In this document: positions 1 through 4,936 of the stretch, piece by piece | Layout of the letters: each line of letters opens with the position of its first letter | How positions within the stretch are numbered: the first letter of the stretch is position 1 | From: Bacillota bacterium | GTDB taxonomy: Bacteria; Bacillota; Bacilli; Alicyclobacillales; SLC66 | DNA: 8,356 nucleotides | Assembly (NCBI GenBank): GCA_021821225.1 | Contig: JAKACR010000113.1 | Location: 1 to 8,356 of the forward strand | Reading direction: 5' to 3' | The notes under the pieces: model-generated | The model's input: the letters and a program-made list of their open reading frames with translations, nothing else | Told to the model about the DNA's origin: nothing | Database searches by the model: none | Translations under genes and position numbers: made by a program

Positions 1-707
1 TGACCCGGCTGATCCAGGCTCTGCTCGATCTGTCCAAGATGGACGAGCGGCAGCGCACGTTGCATACGGACATGATTTCGCTGCTCGACCTGGTGCATTC
101 GCTGGCGCGCAAGTACGAATTTGACGTGAGGCGCGCGGGCATCCGCTTCGTGCTTGTGCTTGACGCCACCTTGCGGCGGCTGGACCAGATGGACTGGGAT
201 GAGTTTTCCCCGGAGGAGGAGGTGTTCATCTCCGTGGATACGCGCCGGATCGATCAGGTCTTTGGCAATCTTGTGAGCAATGCGATTCGCCACACGGCGT
301 CGGGCGGTCTCATCGAACTGACGGTCACGCTGTGCGTCGACGGTTCGGGTGCGCCGGCGGCGCAGGCGGAGACGGCGGGGTATGTGCAGTTTGTGGTGAA
401 AGACACGGGCGCCGGGATTCCCACGCGCGATCTGCCGTATGTCTTTGAACGCTTCTACAAGGCGGACCGTGCGCGCACGAAGGAATCGGGGAGCAGCGGT
501 CTGGGACTGGCCATTTCGCGGGCGATTGTCGAGAGTCACCAGGGGAAAATATGGGTGACGAGCGAGCCGGATGTGGGCAGTCAGTTTCACGTGCTGTTGC
601 CGATCGCCATCGCGGTGATGGATGGCGACGAGGAGCGGTCCGGCGGAGATTCTCAGGTGGCGGCGGCGTTGACAGACGGCCGGTTCGGGGATGAACCGAT
701 CCCTTAA
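1..707 (+). CDS. Sensor histidine kinase, C-terminal part (5' end outside window)
   Basis: The reading frame is open from the window edge (first full codon at base 3) to TAA at 705-707, so this is the 3' part of a longer gene. The visible 234 residues begin in the second helix of the dimerisation domain (LIQALLDLSKMDE). The phospho-accepting His should lie a few dozen residues upstream, outside the window. A HATPase_c domain follows: N box FGNLVSNAIRHT, G1 box VKDTGAGIP, F box YVFERFYKADRAR and G2 box GSSGLGLAI. The order and spacing are typical of PhoR/ResE/WalK-type kinases, which phosphorylate themselves from ATP and pass the phosphate to a response regulator. Two poorly conserved stretches (near LDQMDWDEFSPEEE and DGSGAPAAQAETAG) look like loop insertions. 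About 40 residues after the catalytic fold are low-complexity. The signal sensed and the partner regulator cannot be told from this fragment. Confidence 0.93.
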   Translation, partial: TRLIQALLDLSKMDERQRTLHTDMISLLDLVHSLARKYEFDVRRAGIRFVLVLDATLRRLDQMDWDEFSPEEEVFISVDTRRIDQVFGNLVSNAIRHTASGGLIELTVTLCVDGSGAPAAQAETAGYVQFVVKDTGAGIPTRDLPYVFERFYKADRARTKESGSSGLGLAISRAIVESHQGKIWVTSEPDVGSQFHVLLPIAIAVMDGDEERSGGDSQVAAALTDGRFGDEPIP

Positions 708-744
708 TCCCCACTCCCACGGCAGCCTGCCGCGGGAGTGGGGA
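708..744 (+). terminator. Long GC-rich hairpin after the kinase gene, probable terminator without U-tract
   Basis: It begins directly after the kinase stop codon. Arms 708-718 (TCCCCACTCCC) and 734-744 (GGGAGTGGGGA) are an 11-bp perfect inverted repeat. One A/C mismatch separates them from five more pairs (CGGCA/TGCCG) and a three-base loop. No T-run follows on the plus strand, so this is not a classical intrinsic terminator. It may end transcription by stability alone, protect the mRNA 3' end, or act from either side. Confidence 0.6.
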
Positions 745-812
745 GAGATGTGCCAAGGGCTCCGCGGGCGGCCTGTCTGCGGAGGTCATGCCTGCGAGTT
801 GTCCGGAATAGG

Positions 813-833
813 ACCGCCCGGTGAAAGGGCGGT
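813..833 (-). terminator. Hairpin downstream of the minus-strand exported-protein gene
   Basis: ACCGCCC (813-819) and GGGCGGT (827-833) form a 7-bp perfect stem with a 7-base loop. It starts four bases after the stop codon of the gene read leftward (837-1400). No clear T-run follows on the minus strand. Between this hairpin and 744 there is a second weak inverted repeat, CTCCGC (760-765) with GCGGAG (779-784). The interval 708-836 contains no credible gene. Confidence 0.45.
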
Positions 834-836
834 AGG

Positions 837-1400
837 CTACTGTATAGAGCGGGTCCGGCGCGCGCGGTACAGCCAGGCGCCGCCGGCAAGGCCGAGCAGG
901 GCGAGCGGAAGTGCGCCGGCAAACGGCACCTCCGGCGCGTCGTTCACGGGCACAGGCGTGCTGTCGTACTGAAAGTTCAGTCCGTAGCCGCTTTGAATCG
1001 GCGGTTGCACGGGATGGAAGCGCGTCGCGACGGCTCCGCCCCCCACAGTGATCAGCGCGTCCACAGAACCGGACGGTAAGTTGAGGTTCGGCATGGTGAA
1101 CTGCAGTTTGTCACTGTAGCCACCACCGGAAAGCGGCGTCTCGGTGACCGTCAACTGATTGCCGCTCACCGTGGGAATGTTGGAATTGAACATTCCGCCG
1201 TTGGGAAAAAATGAGACGGTGAAGTCGGGCGCATGGAACCAAGTGAATGTGTACAGATCGACGACCTCGCCCGGCTGCAGGGTCCTCTGTGACGTATGCG
1301 CAAACGCTGGTCCTGTGGTCAGCATCGCCGTGGCCGCCACGGCGGCGACGGCCGTCAGGATCCTGCTGCGGCGGCGGAACTGGTTGTTGATGGTTGGCAT
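837..1400 (-). CDS. Small exported protein with C-terminal PExP membrane/sorting tail
   Basis: This is a 187-residue protein that I do not recognise as a family. The start is ATG at 1400 because AAGGAGG (1413-1407) lies six bases upstream; an in-frame ATG at 1406 would overlap that site. Residues 1-34 are a Sec-type signal peptide: an Arg-rich n-region (QFRRRSR), an Ala-rich core, and cleavage probably after AFA. The mature part (about residues 35-150) is polar, Gly/Pro/Thr-rich and probably all-beta, with no Cys. Residues 152-187 form a tripartite tail: NDAPEVPFAG, a hydrophobic stretch (LPLALLGLAGGAWLY), then RARRTR. Almost the same tail occurs in the gene at 1791-2495. Signal peptide plus tail predict a protein anchored at, or sorted from, the outer membrane face. 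It is transcribed away from its partner; a TATAAT box lies 25 bases upstream. Exported and tail-bearing is secure; the function is unknown. Confidence 0.85.
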   Translation of the reverse strand: MPTINNQFRRRSRILTAVAAVAATAMLTTGPAFAHTSQRTLQPGEVVDLYTFTWFHAPDFTVSFFPNGGMFNSNIPTVSGNQLTVTETPLSGGGYSDKLQFTMPNLNLPSGSVDALITVGGGAVATRFHPVQPPIQSGYGLNFQYDSTPVPVNDAPEVPFAGALPLALLGLAGGAWLYRARRTRSIQ

Positions 1401-1424
1401 ATGCATCCTCCTTGTCATAGCGAA

Positions 1425-1453
1425 ATTATAAAACAGATCTAATTTGATCACTA
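1425..1453 (-). promoter_or_regulatory. Sigma-A-like promoter for the minus-strand exported-protein gene
   Basis: Read leftward, a perfect TATAAT occupies 1430-1425. The hexamer 17 bases upstream (TAGTGA, 1453-1448) is a poor -35 match. Transcription would start near 1418, giving a leader of about 18 bases that contains little beyond the AAGGAGG ribosome site. The weak -35 suggests an activator or another sigma factor may be needed. Confidence 0.5.
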
Positions 1454-1587
1454 TATGAGAAACTTAAAGAAGTCTTTATATTGCGTGATGCGGCAAGCTA
1501 TATCAAGATTTCTTGATCCATCTTTTAACGGATATGTGCTTCTTTCTGTTTCTCACTGTGGTAGCCTTTCTTTGATCAAAAAAGCAG

Positions 1588-1764
1588 TGCCCAGGGGGCA
1601 TGGGATCATCCCAATTCCGGCAGGCGTACTACGGCAGCTATCGCGTTTGACGGAAGTCTCAAGCACGGTAGGGGGATGAAGATGCCTGCTGTACGGACTT
1701 TAGCCCATGTCCCAGAGGAGAACGGTGATAGACCAGAAGGCAGGATGGATCACGGTTCTCTGGG
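1588..1764 (+). promoter_or_regulatory. Candidate structured 5' leader of the plus-strand exported-protein gene
   Basis: Four potential stems follow one another. (1) TGCCC/GGGCA at 1588-1600. (2) TGGGA/TCCCA at 1601-1613. (3) TCCG-GCAGGC (1616-1625) pairs with GCCTGC-CGGA (1684-1697, TGTA bulged). Inside it are CTAC/GTAG (1629-1632 with 1668-1671) and a GAC-GGAA-GTC hairpin with a GNRA-type loop (1649-1658). (4) CCCAGAG-AAC (1711-1723, GAG bulged) pairs with GTTCTCTGGG (1755-1764), a G/G mismatch follows, then GTGAT/ATCAC (1725-1729 with 1749-1753). The run ends 26 bases before the GTG start at 1791. I compared it from memory with c-di-GMP, c-di-AMP, cobalamin and TPP riboswitch consensus elements and saw no match. 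An unidentified leader RNA is possible but unproven. Confidence 0.35.
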
Positions 1765-1790
1765 AGACATCAAGGTGGGGGGACGATTCA

Positions 1791-2495
1791 GTGAATGCAT
1801 GGAATAAAGCAGTGCGCGGAACAGCGGCGGCGGCGCTGTTCACGCTGAGCCTGTCGACTTTCCTCTCCGGAGGGGCGCTGGCGAAAAGCATCGGAACCGG
1901 CTCCGGGGACAAAGGGGGAAATGGCGAGGGAACGCTGTTGATTTACGGCACGCAGCAGGGCGCCATCCAGGGGGGCAAATCGGTCACGTCGCTGACTGTG
2001 GGACAGACGTACTACTTTGTCCTGGCCAATCCCGGTGGGCAGACGAGCGAGCAGAACCTGCACAATGTCCCGTCGCAACTGGCGTTCAATTTTTACAGTC
2101 CACCGGCGGTCTTCCAGGGCAATCCCAATAAGGCGCAGCAGGACAGCGGGAACATCCAGTACACGGTTTCCAGCATGAGTGAGGTCAACAAACACCCGTT
2201 CGTGTACAAGGTGACGATCCCTTCGAGCATGGCGGCGGGCGATTACACGATCGCGACGTTCGGCCTGTCAAAGCAGCCGCAATCAAACGGAAATAATGGT
2301 GAGGATGAGTTTTTCTTCGCCACCGATCCCACTGTCAACGACAGTGGCAATGGATCGGGCGGCATCACGGTCAATCCGCCGGTGGCAAACGACATGCCGG
2401 AAACGCCGTGGGCGGGCGCTCTTCCCCTGGCCGTCGCGGGACTGGGAGGCGCCGCCTGGATGTATGCGCGGCGGCGCAAACTGCCGGCGCGCTGA
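1791..2495 (+). CDS. Exported protein with C-terminal PExP membrane/sorting tail
   Basis: This is a 234-residue protein with no family I recognise. I place the start at GTG 1791. A purine-rich site (AAGGTGGGGGGA, 1772-1783) ends seven bases upstream, and a signal peptide begins there; the open frame continues upstream to 1707 but without a ribosome site. The signal peptide covers residues 1-31: KAVRG, then a hydrophobic core, then cleavage after ALA. The mature region is Gly/Asn/Ser/Gln-rich and without Cys. It includes a stretch like a beta-sandwich domain (SLTVGQTYYFVLANPGG to VTIPSSMAAGDYTIATFG), resembling extracellular Ig-like modules in style only. Residues 199-234 are the tail: NDMPETPWAG, hydrophobic LPLAVAGLGGAAWMY, then ARRRK. 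Aligned with the tail of the 837-1400 product, well over half of the positions are identical. It is probably surface-displayed and functionally linked to its divergent neighbour. Confidence 0.85.
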   Translation: MNAWNKAVRGTAAAALFTLSLSTFLSGGALAKSIGTGSGDKGGNGEGTLLIYGTQQGAIQGGKSVTSLTVGQTYYFVLANPGGQTSEQNLHNVPSQLAFNFYSPPAVFQGNPNKAQQDSGNIQYTVSSMSEVNKHPFVYKVTIPSSMAAGDYTIATFGLSKQPQSNGNNGEDEFFFATDPTVNDSGNGSGGITVNPPVANDMPETPWAGALPLAVAGLGGAAWMYARRRKLPAR

Positions 2496-2501
2496 TGACG
2501 G

Positions 2502-2536
2502 GACGAGGCCGTCGACGGGTGCATGGCGGCCTCGTC
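2502..2536 (+). terminator. 10-bp inverted repeat after the exported-protein gene, probable terminator
   Basis: GACGAGGCCG (2502-2511) and CGGCCTCGTC (2527-2536) pair perfectly around a 15-base loop, starting six bases after the stop codon. No T-run follows. The position between two plus-strand genes suggests it separates the exported-protein gene from the downstream PLP-enzyme gene. Confidence 0.55.
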
Positions 2537-2623
2537 TCGCCAAAGCCGCGCTGGAAAGCGGAACGAACTATCGCCTCCGGTCATACCGTGGATCATGCCG
2601 TAGGTTGATCCGGAGGTGTCCGC

Positions 2624-3841
2624 ATGTCTTTCAGTTACCTGTCGCATCTCGCCTGTCCGCGCTGCGGCCGGACATTCGCCGCTGAAAAAGGAGTGCTGGC
2701 CTGCCTGTCCTGCGGTTCGCCGCTGTTTGCCAAGTACGATCTGTCCGCCGCCTCGCGCGCGTTAAGGAGGTCTGACCTGTCCGCGCGCCCGCGTGCGCTC
2801 TGGCGCTATCATGAATTGCTCCCGGTGCGCGACGAGAAGCACGTCGTCACGCTCGGAGAATCGTTCACGCCTATCGTTCCCCTGCCTGAAAGCGGCCGCG
2901 ACATGGGGCTTGCGCGCCTGTCCGCCAAGGATGAGGGGTTACTGCCGTCAGGGACGTTCAAGGCGCGGGGCGCGACGGTCGGGGTGTCGCGCGCAAAGGA
3001 AATGGGCGTCGCAAAGCTGGCTTTGCCGACCAACGGCAACGCGGGGGCGGCGTGGGCGCTCTACGCGGCGCGCGCCGGCATCCGGGCGGCGGTCGTTATG
3101 CCGGCGTCGGCGCCCGACGTTCCGCGCAAAGAGTGTGCGGCCGCGGGCGCCCGGCTGTATGTGGTTGAAGGGACGATCGGCGACGCGGGGCGCATGGTGG
3201 CCCGCGCAGCCAGACGGCACGGCTGGTATGATGTATCCACGCTGCGCGAACCGTACCGGCTTGAGGGAAAAAAGACGATGGGACTGGAGATTGCAGAACA
3301 GTTCGGCTGGACCGTCCCCGATGTCATCGTCTATCCGACGGGCGGCGGTGCGGGCGTGATCGGGATTTACAAGGGGCTGCTGGAATTGCGGGAATTGGGC
3401 TGGATCGGCGACAAACTGCCCAAAATGGCGGTCGTGCAGTCAGAAGGCTGTGCGCCTTTGGTGCGCGCCTTTACGCAGGGCAAGGATGTGTCGGAGCCGT
3501 GGCCGGACCCGCAGACGGTCGCGTTTGGCATGCGCGTGCCGAAAGCATTGGGCGACTCCTTGATCCTGGATGTCGTCCGGCAGACGGACGGGATCGCCGT
3601 CGAGGTTGCGGAGGATGCGATCCTGCGGGAACGGCTGGAGACCGTGCGGCGAGACGGCCTGCACGTATGCCCGGAGGGCGCGGCGGCTTTGGCCGGGGCG
3701 CGCAAGCTGCGGATGCTTGGCTGGTTGGAAGGCGACGAGACGGTGCTCGTGATCAATACGGGTTCGGGCCTGAAGTACACGGAACAGATCGCCGAGACGG
3801 GCGTTGCGCTGGATCTGGCGGATGAACTGCCGGAGATGTAG
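2624..3841 (+). CDS. thrC: Threonine synthase-type PLP enzyme with N-terminal zinc ribbon
   Basis: The 405-residue product starts at ATG 2624, five bases after GGAGGTG. Threonine synthase converts O-phosphohomoserine to threonine using pyridoxal phosphate, in the cytosol. Four cysteines in two CxxC pairs (C11, C14, C27, C30) form a zinc ribbon like that on the longer archaeal/cyanobacterial-type enzymes. Family signatures follow: LWRYHELLPV (59-68), LGESFTPIV (77-85), the PLP-lysine motif SGTFKARG (Schiff-base Lys at K113) and the phosphate-binding loop PTGGGAGVIG (238-247). NTGSGLKY lies near the C-terminus. The lysine motif reads GTFKARG instead of the commoner GSFKDRG, so a paralogue acting on another substrate cannot be excluded. 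No homoserine dehydrogenase or homoserine kinase gene is adjacent. It appears to be transcribed alone, between two hairpins and convergent with the next gene. Fold type is certain; exact substrate less so. Confidence 0.85.
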   Translation: MSFSYLSHLACPRCGRTFAAEKGVLACLSCGSPLFAKYDLSAASRALRRSDLSARPRALWRYHELLPVRDEKHVVTLGESFTPIVPLPESGRDMGLARLSAKDEGLLPSGTFKARGATVGVSRAKEMGVAKLALPTNGNAGAAWALYAARAGIRAAVVMPASAPDVPRKECAAAGARLYVVEGTIGDAGRMVARAARRHGWYDVSTLREPYRLEGKKTMGLEIAEQFGWTVPDVIVYPTGGGAGVIGIYKGLLELRELGWIGDKLPKMAVVQSEGCAPLVRAFTQGKDVSEPWPDPQTVAFGMRVPKALGDSLILDVVRQTDGIAVEVAEDAILRERLETVRRDGLHVCPEGAAALAGARKLRMLGWLEGDETVLVINTGSGLKYTEQIAETGVALDLADELPEM

Positions 3842-3854
3842 GAGACCGCCCGCA

Positions 3855-3872
3855 CGCGCCCGGGGGGGCGCG
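3855..3872. terminator. GC hairpin between convergent genes
   Basis: CGCGCCC (3855-3861) and GGGCGCG (3866-3872) form a 7-bp stem with a GGGG loop, between the PLP-enzyme gene (ends 3841) and the convergent membrane-protein gene (ends 3894). It could serve both directions. No T-run is present on either side, only ATTT a few bases to the right. Confidence 0.4.
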
Positions 3873-3893
3873 GACGGAATTTCGCTCCCCTGG

Positions 3894-4292
3894 TCAGTTG
3901 GCGTCCGTTCGCGCGCGGCGCCACACGTTCACCGCCAGGACGGCCAGGAAGATGCACCCGGCAAGCGCGCCGAGCGCGGCGCAGATGTACAGCGCGGCGT
4001 GGCCCACCGACCACAAAAAGGACCAGTTGAGAAACCAGCCTGCGAGAGCCGCCGCGGCCGCGGCTCCGATGAGCGCGCCTAGCGGCAAAGCCAGCAGGAG
4101 ACGATCGTAGCCGATCCACACGCTGCCGGCGATGATGGACAGAATGAGGAAAAAGAGCGTGAGGCCGCCGACAATCGGCGCGCCCGCCGCCAGAAATGGA
4201 AATGCGGGTTGCCAGATCTGGGTGTCGAGAACCGACCATAAGATAAACAGGATCATCGTGGTCCACATACTTTTCCGCCGCTGCATGAGCAC
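3894..4292 (-). CDS. Small integral membrane protein, four predicted helices, unknown function
   Basis: I do not recognise this 132-residue protein. The start is taken as GTG at 4292 because a GGGGGGA site lies eight bases upstream; ATG at 4286 is a workable alternative. The open frame continues upstream to 4415 but crosses the promoter-like site at 4334-4342, so the longer version is unlikely. A basic N-terminus (LMQRRKS) is followed by about four hydrophobic segments: near residues 10-25, 31-57, 61-86 and 93-120. The third is unusually rich in Ala and Gly. The C-terminus is NVWRRARTDAN. By the positive-inside rule both ends should face the cytoplasm. It is convergent with the PLP-enzyme gene and divergent from the VOC/dehydrogenase genes, so it is probably monocistronic. 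Nothing in the sequence indicates a transported substrate or an enzymatic motif. Confidence 0.75.
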   Translation of the reverse strand: MLMQRRKSMWTTMILFILWSVLDTQIWQPAFPFLAAGAPIVGGLTLFFLILSIIAGSVWIGYDRLLLALPLGALIGAAAAAALAGWFLNWSFLWSVGHAALYICAALGALAGCIFLAVLAVNVWRRARTDAN

Positions 4293-4333
4293 GTCAAGTA
4301 TCCCCCCGGACTTTTGCCTTGATTCCCGAGACA

Positions 4334-4342
4334 AGTATACCA
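4334..4342 (-). promoter_or_regulatory. Extended -10 promoter for the membrane-protein gene
   Basis: Read leftward, TGGTATACT is an extended -10 element (TGn followed by TATACT, five of six consensus bases). The -35 region is poor, as is common with extended -10 promoters. Transcription would begin about 35 bases before the GTG at 4292. The surrounding DNA (4330-4360) is a local AT-rich patch. Confidence 0.5.
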
Positions 4343-4387
4343 TATTTCTATATTTACCAGGAAGAACCGCAGGGTACGAAACGCGGT

Positions 4388-4416
4388 CTTCATCTAGTGG
4401 ACGGCTATTGTACAAT
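4388..4416 (+). promoter_or_regulatory. Possible promoter for the VOC/dehydrogenase genes
   Basis: TACAAT (4411-4416) matches the -10 consensus at five of six bases. The -35 is weak: CTTCAT at 4388 with 17-base spacing, or TTCATC at 4389 with 16. The site lies back-to-back with the leftward promoter at 4334-4342. If transcription starts near 4423, the ribosome site AAAGGAG (4418-4424) of the small upstream ORF would sit at the very 5' end of the transcript, which casts some doubt on one of the two calls. Confidence 0.35.
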
Positions 4417-4428
4417 GAAAGGAGACTC

Positions 4429-4518
4429 GTGACCGGCCTGCGTCATGTGATGGGGATGAAGCCGGCGCACATGGCTGTGTTCGCGTGTTGGACAAACGGG
4501 CGGAGGGATTGCGGATGA
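4429..4518 (+). CDS. Possible 29-codon upstream ORF, overlapping the VOC gene as ATGA
   Basis: AAAGGAG (4418-4424) lies four bases before GTG 4429. The frame runs VTGLRHVMGM...GRRDCG for 29 codons and stops at TGA 4516-4518. That stop overlaps the ATG of the VOC gene (4515-4517) in the sequence ATGA, an arrangement typical of translational coupling. The peptide has three internal Met, two Cys and several Arg, with no signal peptide or known motif. It may be a leader peptide whose translation opens or meters the VOC ribosome site. It may equally be chance, since the VOC gene has its own good GGAGGG site. Confidence 0.35.
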   Translation: MTGLRHVMGMKPAHMAVFACWTNGRRDCG

Positions 4519-4922
4519 TCCGGAGACTGGGCCATTTGGCGCTGAGGGTTGCGGACATGGAGAAAGCGCTTGATTTTTATTGTGCAAAACTTGGGTTGAA
4601 AAGGGCGTTTAATCTCGACAGCCCGTCGGGGGAGCCGTGGATTGTCTACCTCAAAGTGGCCGAGGGACAGTTCATTGAACTGTTTTACGGCGGGACGGAG
4701 CCCGTCCTGCTGACGCAGTCCAGTATCGGCTTCAACCATCTGTGCCTTGAGGTGGCTGACATCCAGGAGACGGCGGAGCGCATGCGTCAGCAGGGCGTGC
4801 GGCTTGATGTCGAGCCCAAACGGGGCATGGACCACAACTGGCAGTGCTGGGTGCGCGATCCGGACGGCAATCGCATTGAGTTCATGCAATTGATGCCGGA
4901 ATCGCCGCACGTAAACTGTTGA
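4515..4922 (+). CDS. VOC-superfamily protein (glyoxalase/bleomycin-resistance fold)
   Basis: The 135-residue product starts at ATG 4515, seven bases after GGAGGG. An in-frame GTG at 4485 is possible, but the fold begins at RLGHLALRV. Two beta-alpha-beta-beta-beta modules are visible: residues about 4-57 (GHLALRVADMEKALDFYCAK to GQFIELFYG) and 72-126 (GFNHLCLEVADI to DPDGNRIEFMQL). The expected metal ligands are all present: H7, E55, H75 and E122. Single-domain metal-dependent VOC proteins include lactoylglutathione lyases, methylmalonyl-CoA epimerases, fosfomycin/bleomycin resistance proteins and dioxygenases. The substrate cannot be assigned here, though the first module and PDGNRIE resemble lactoylglutathione-lyase-like members. 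The dehydrogenase gene follows after 14 bases, so the two are very probably one operon and may act on related carbonyl or alcohol substrates. Confidence 0.88.
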   Translation: MIRRLGHLALRVADMEKALDFYCAKLGLKRAFNLDSPSGEPWIVYLKVAEGQFIELFYGGTEPVLLTQSSIGFNHLCLEVADIQETAERMRQQGVRLDVEPKRGMDHNWQCWVRDPDGNRIEFMQLMPESPHVNC

Positions 4923-4936
4923 GAGGAGTTGGTTTG

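Larger units (their letters stand above)
1401..1790. other. Divergent intergenic region, AT-rich left half, structured right half
   Basis: About 390 bases separate the two tail-bearing exported-protein genes. Bases 1414-1585 are clearly more AT-rich than the rest of the window. They hold TTGATC at 1444, 1513 and 1572; the last lies in the 10-bp palindrome TTTGATCAAA (1571-1580). There is also a 6-bp inverted repeat ATCAAG/CTTGAT around 1503-1518. A TATATT at 1477-1482 could serve as a plus-strand -10, but no matching -35 is visible. Bases 1588-1764 are rich in inverted repeats (listed separately). A 74-codon ORF at 1455-1679 lacks a ribosome site and protein-like composition, so I do not call it a gene. 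Confidence 0.6.

Noticed and set aside
837..947. LPXTG sortase signal at the tail of the exported protein
   Set aside because: The motif reads APEVPF (and MPETPW in the partner), lacking the Gly after Thr and the Leu before Pro, so a standard class A sortase site is not supported. It is reported as a separate tail type instead.
691..972. 93-codon plus-strand ORF after the kinase gene
   Set aside because: It translates through two hairpins and the antisense of the exported-protein gene, with no ribosome site or recognisable protein features.
1455..1679. 74-codon plus-strand ORF in the divergent intergenic region
   Set aside because: It has no Shine-Dalgarno site, lies in AT-rich control DNA and then in inverted repeats, and its product looks random.
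1588..1764. Known riboswitch (c-di-GMP, c-di-AMP, cobalamin or TPP)
   Set aside because: The conserved sequence blocks of these classes, as I remember them, are not present. Only generic stems and one GNRA-type loop are seen.
3367..4266. 299-codon minus-strand frame across the PLP-enzyme 3' end and the membrane-protein gene
   Set aside because: Its composition is low-complexity Arg/Ser/Pro, and it overlaps two better-supported genes in other frames.
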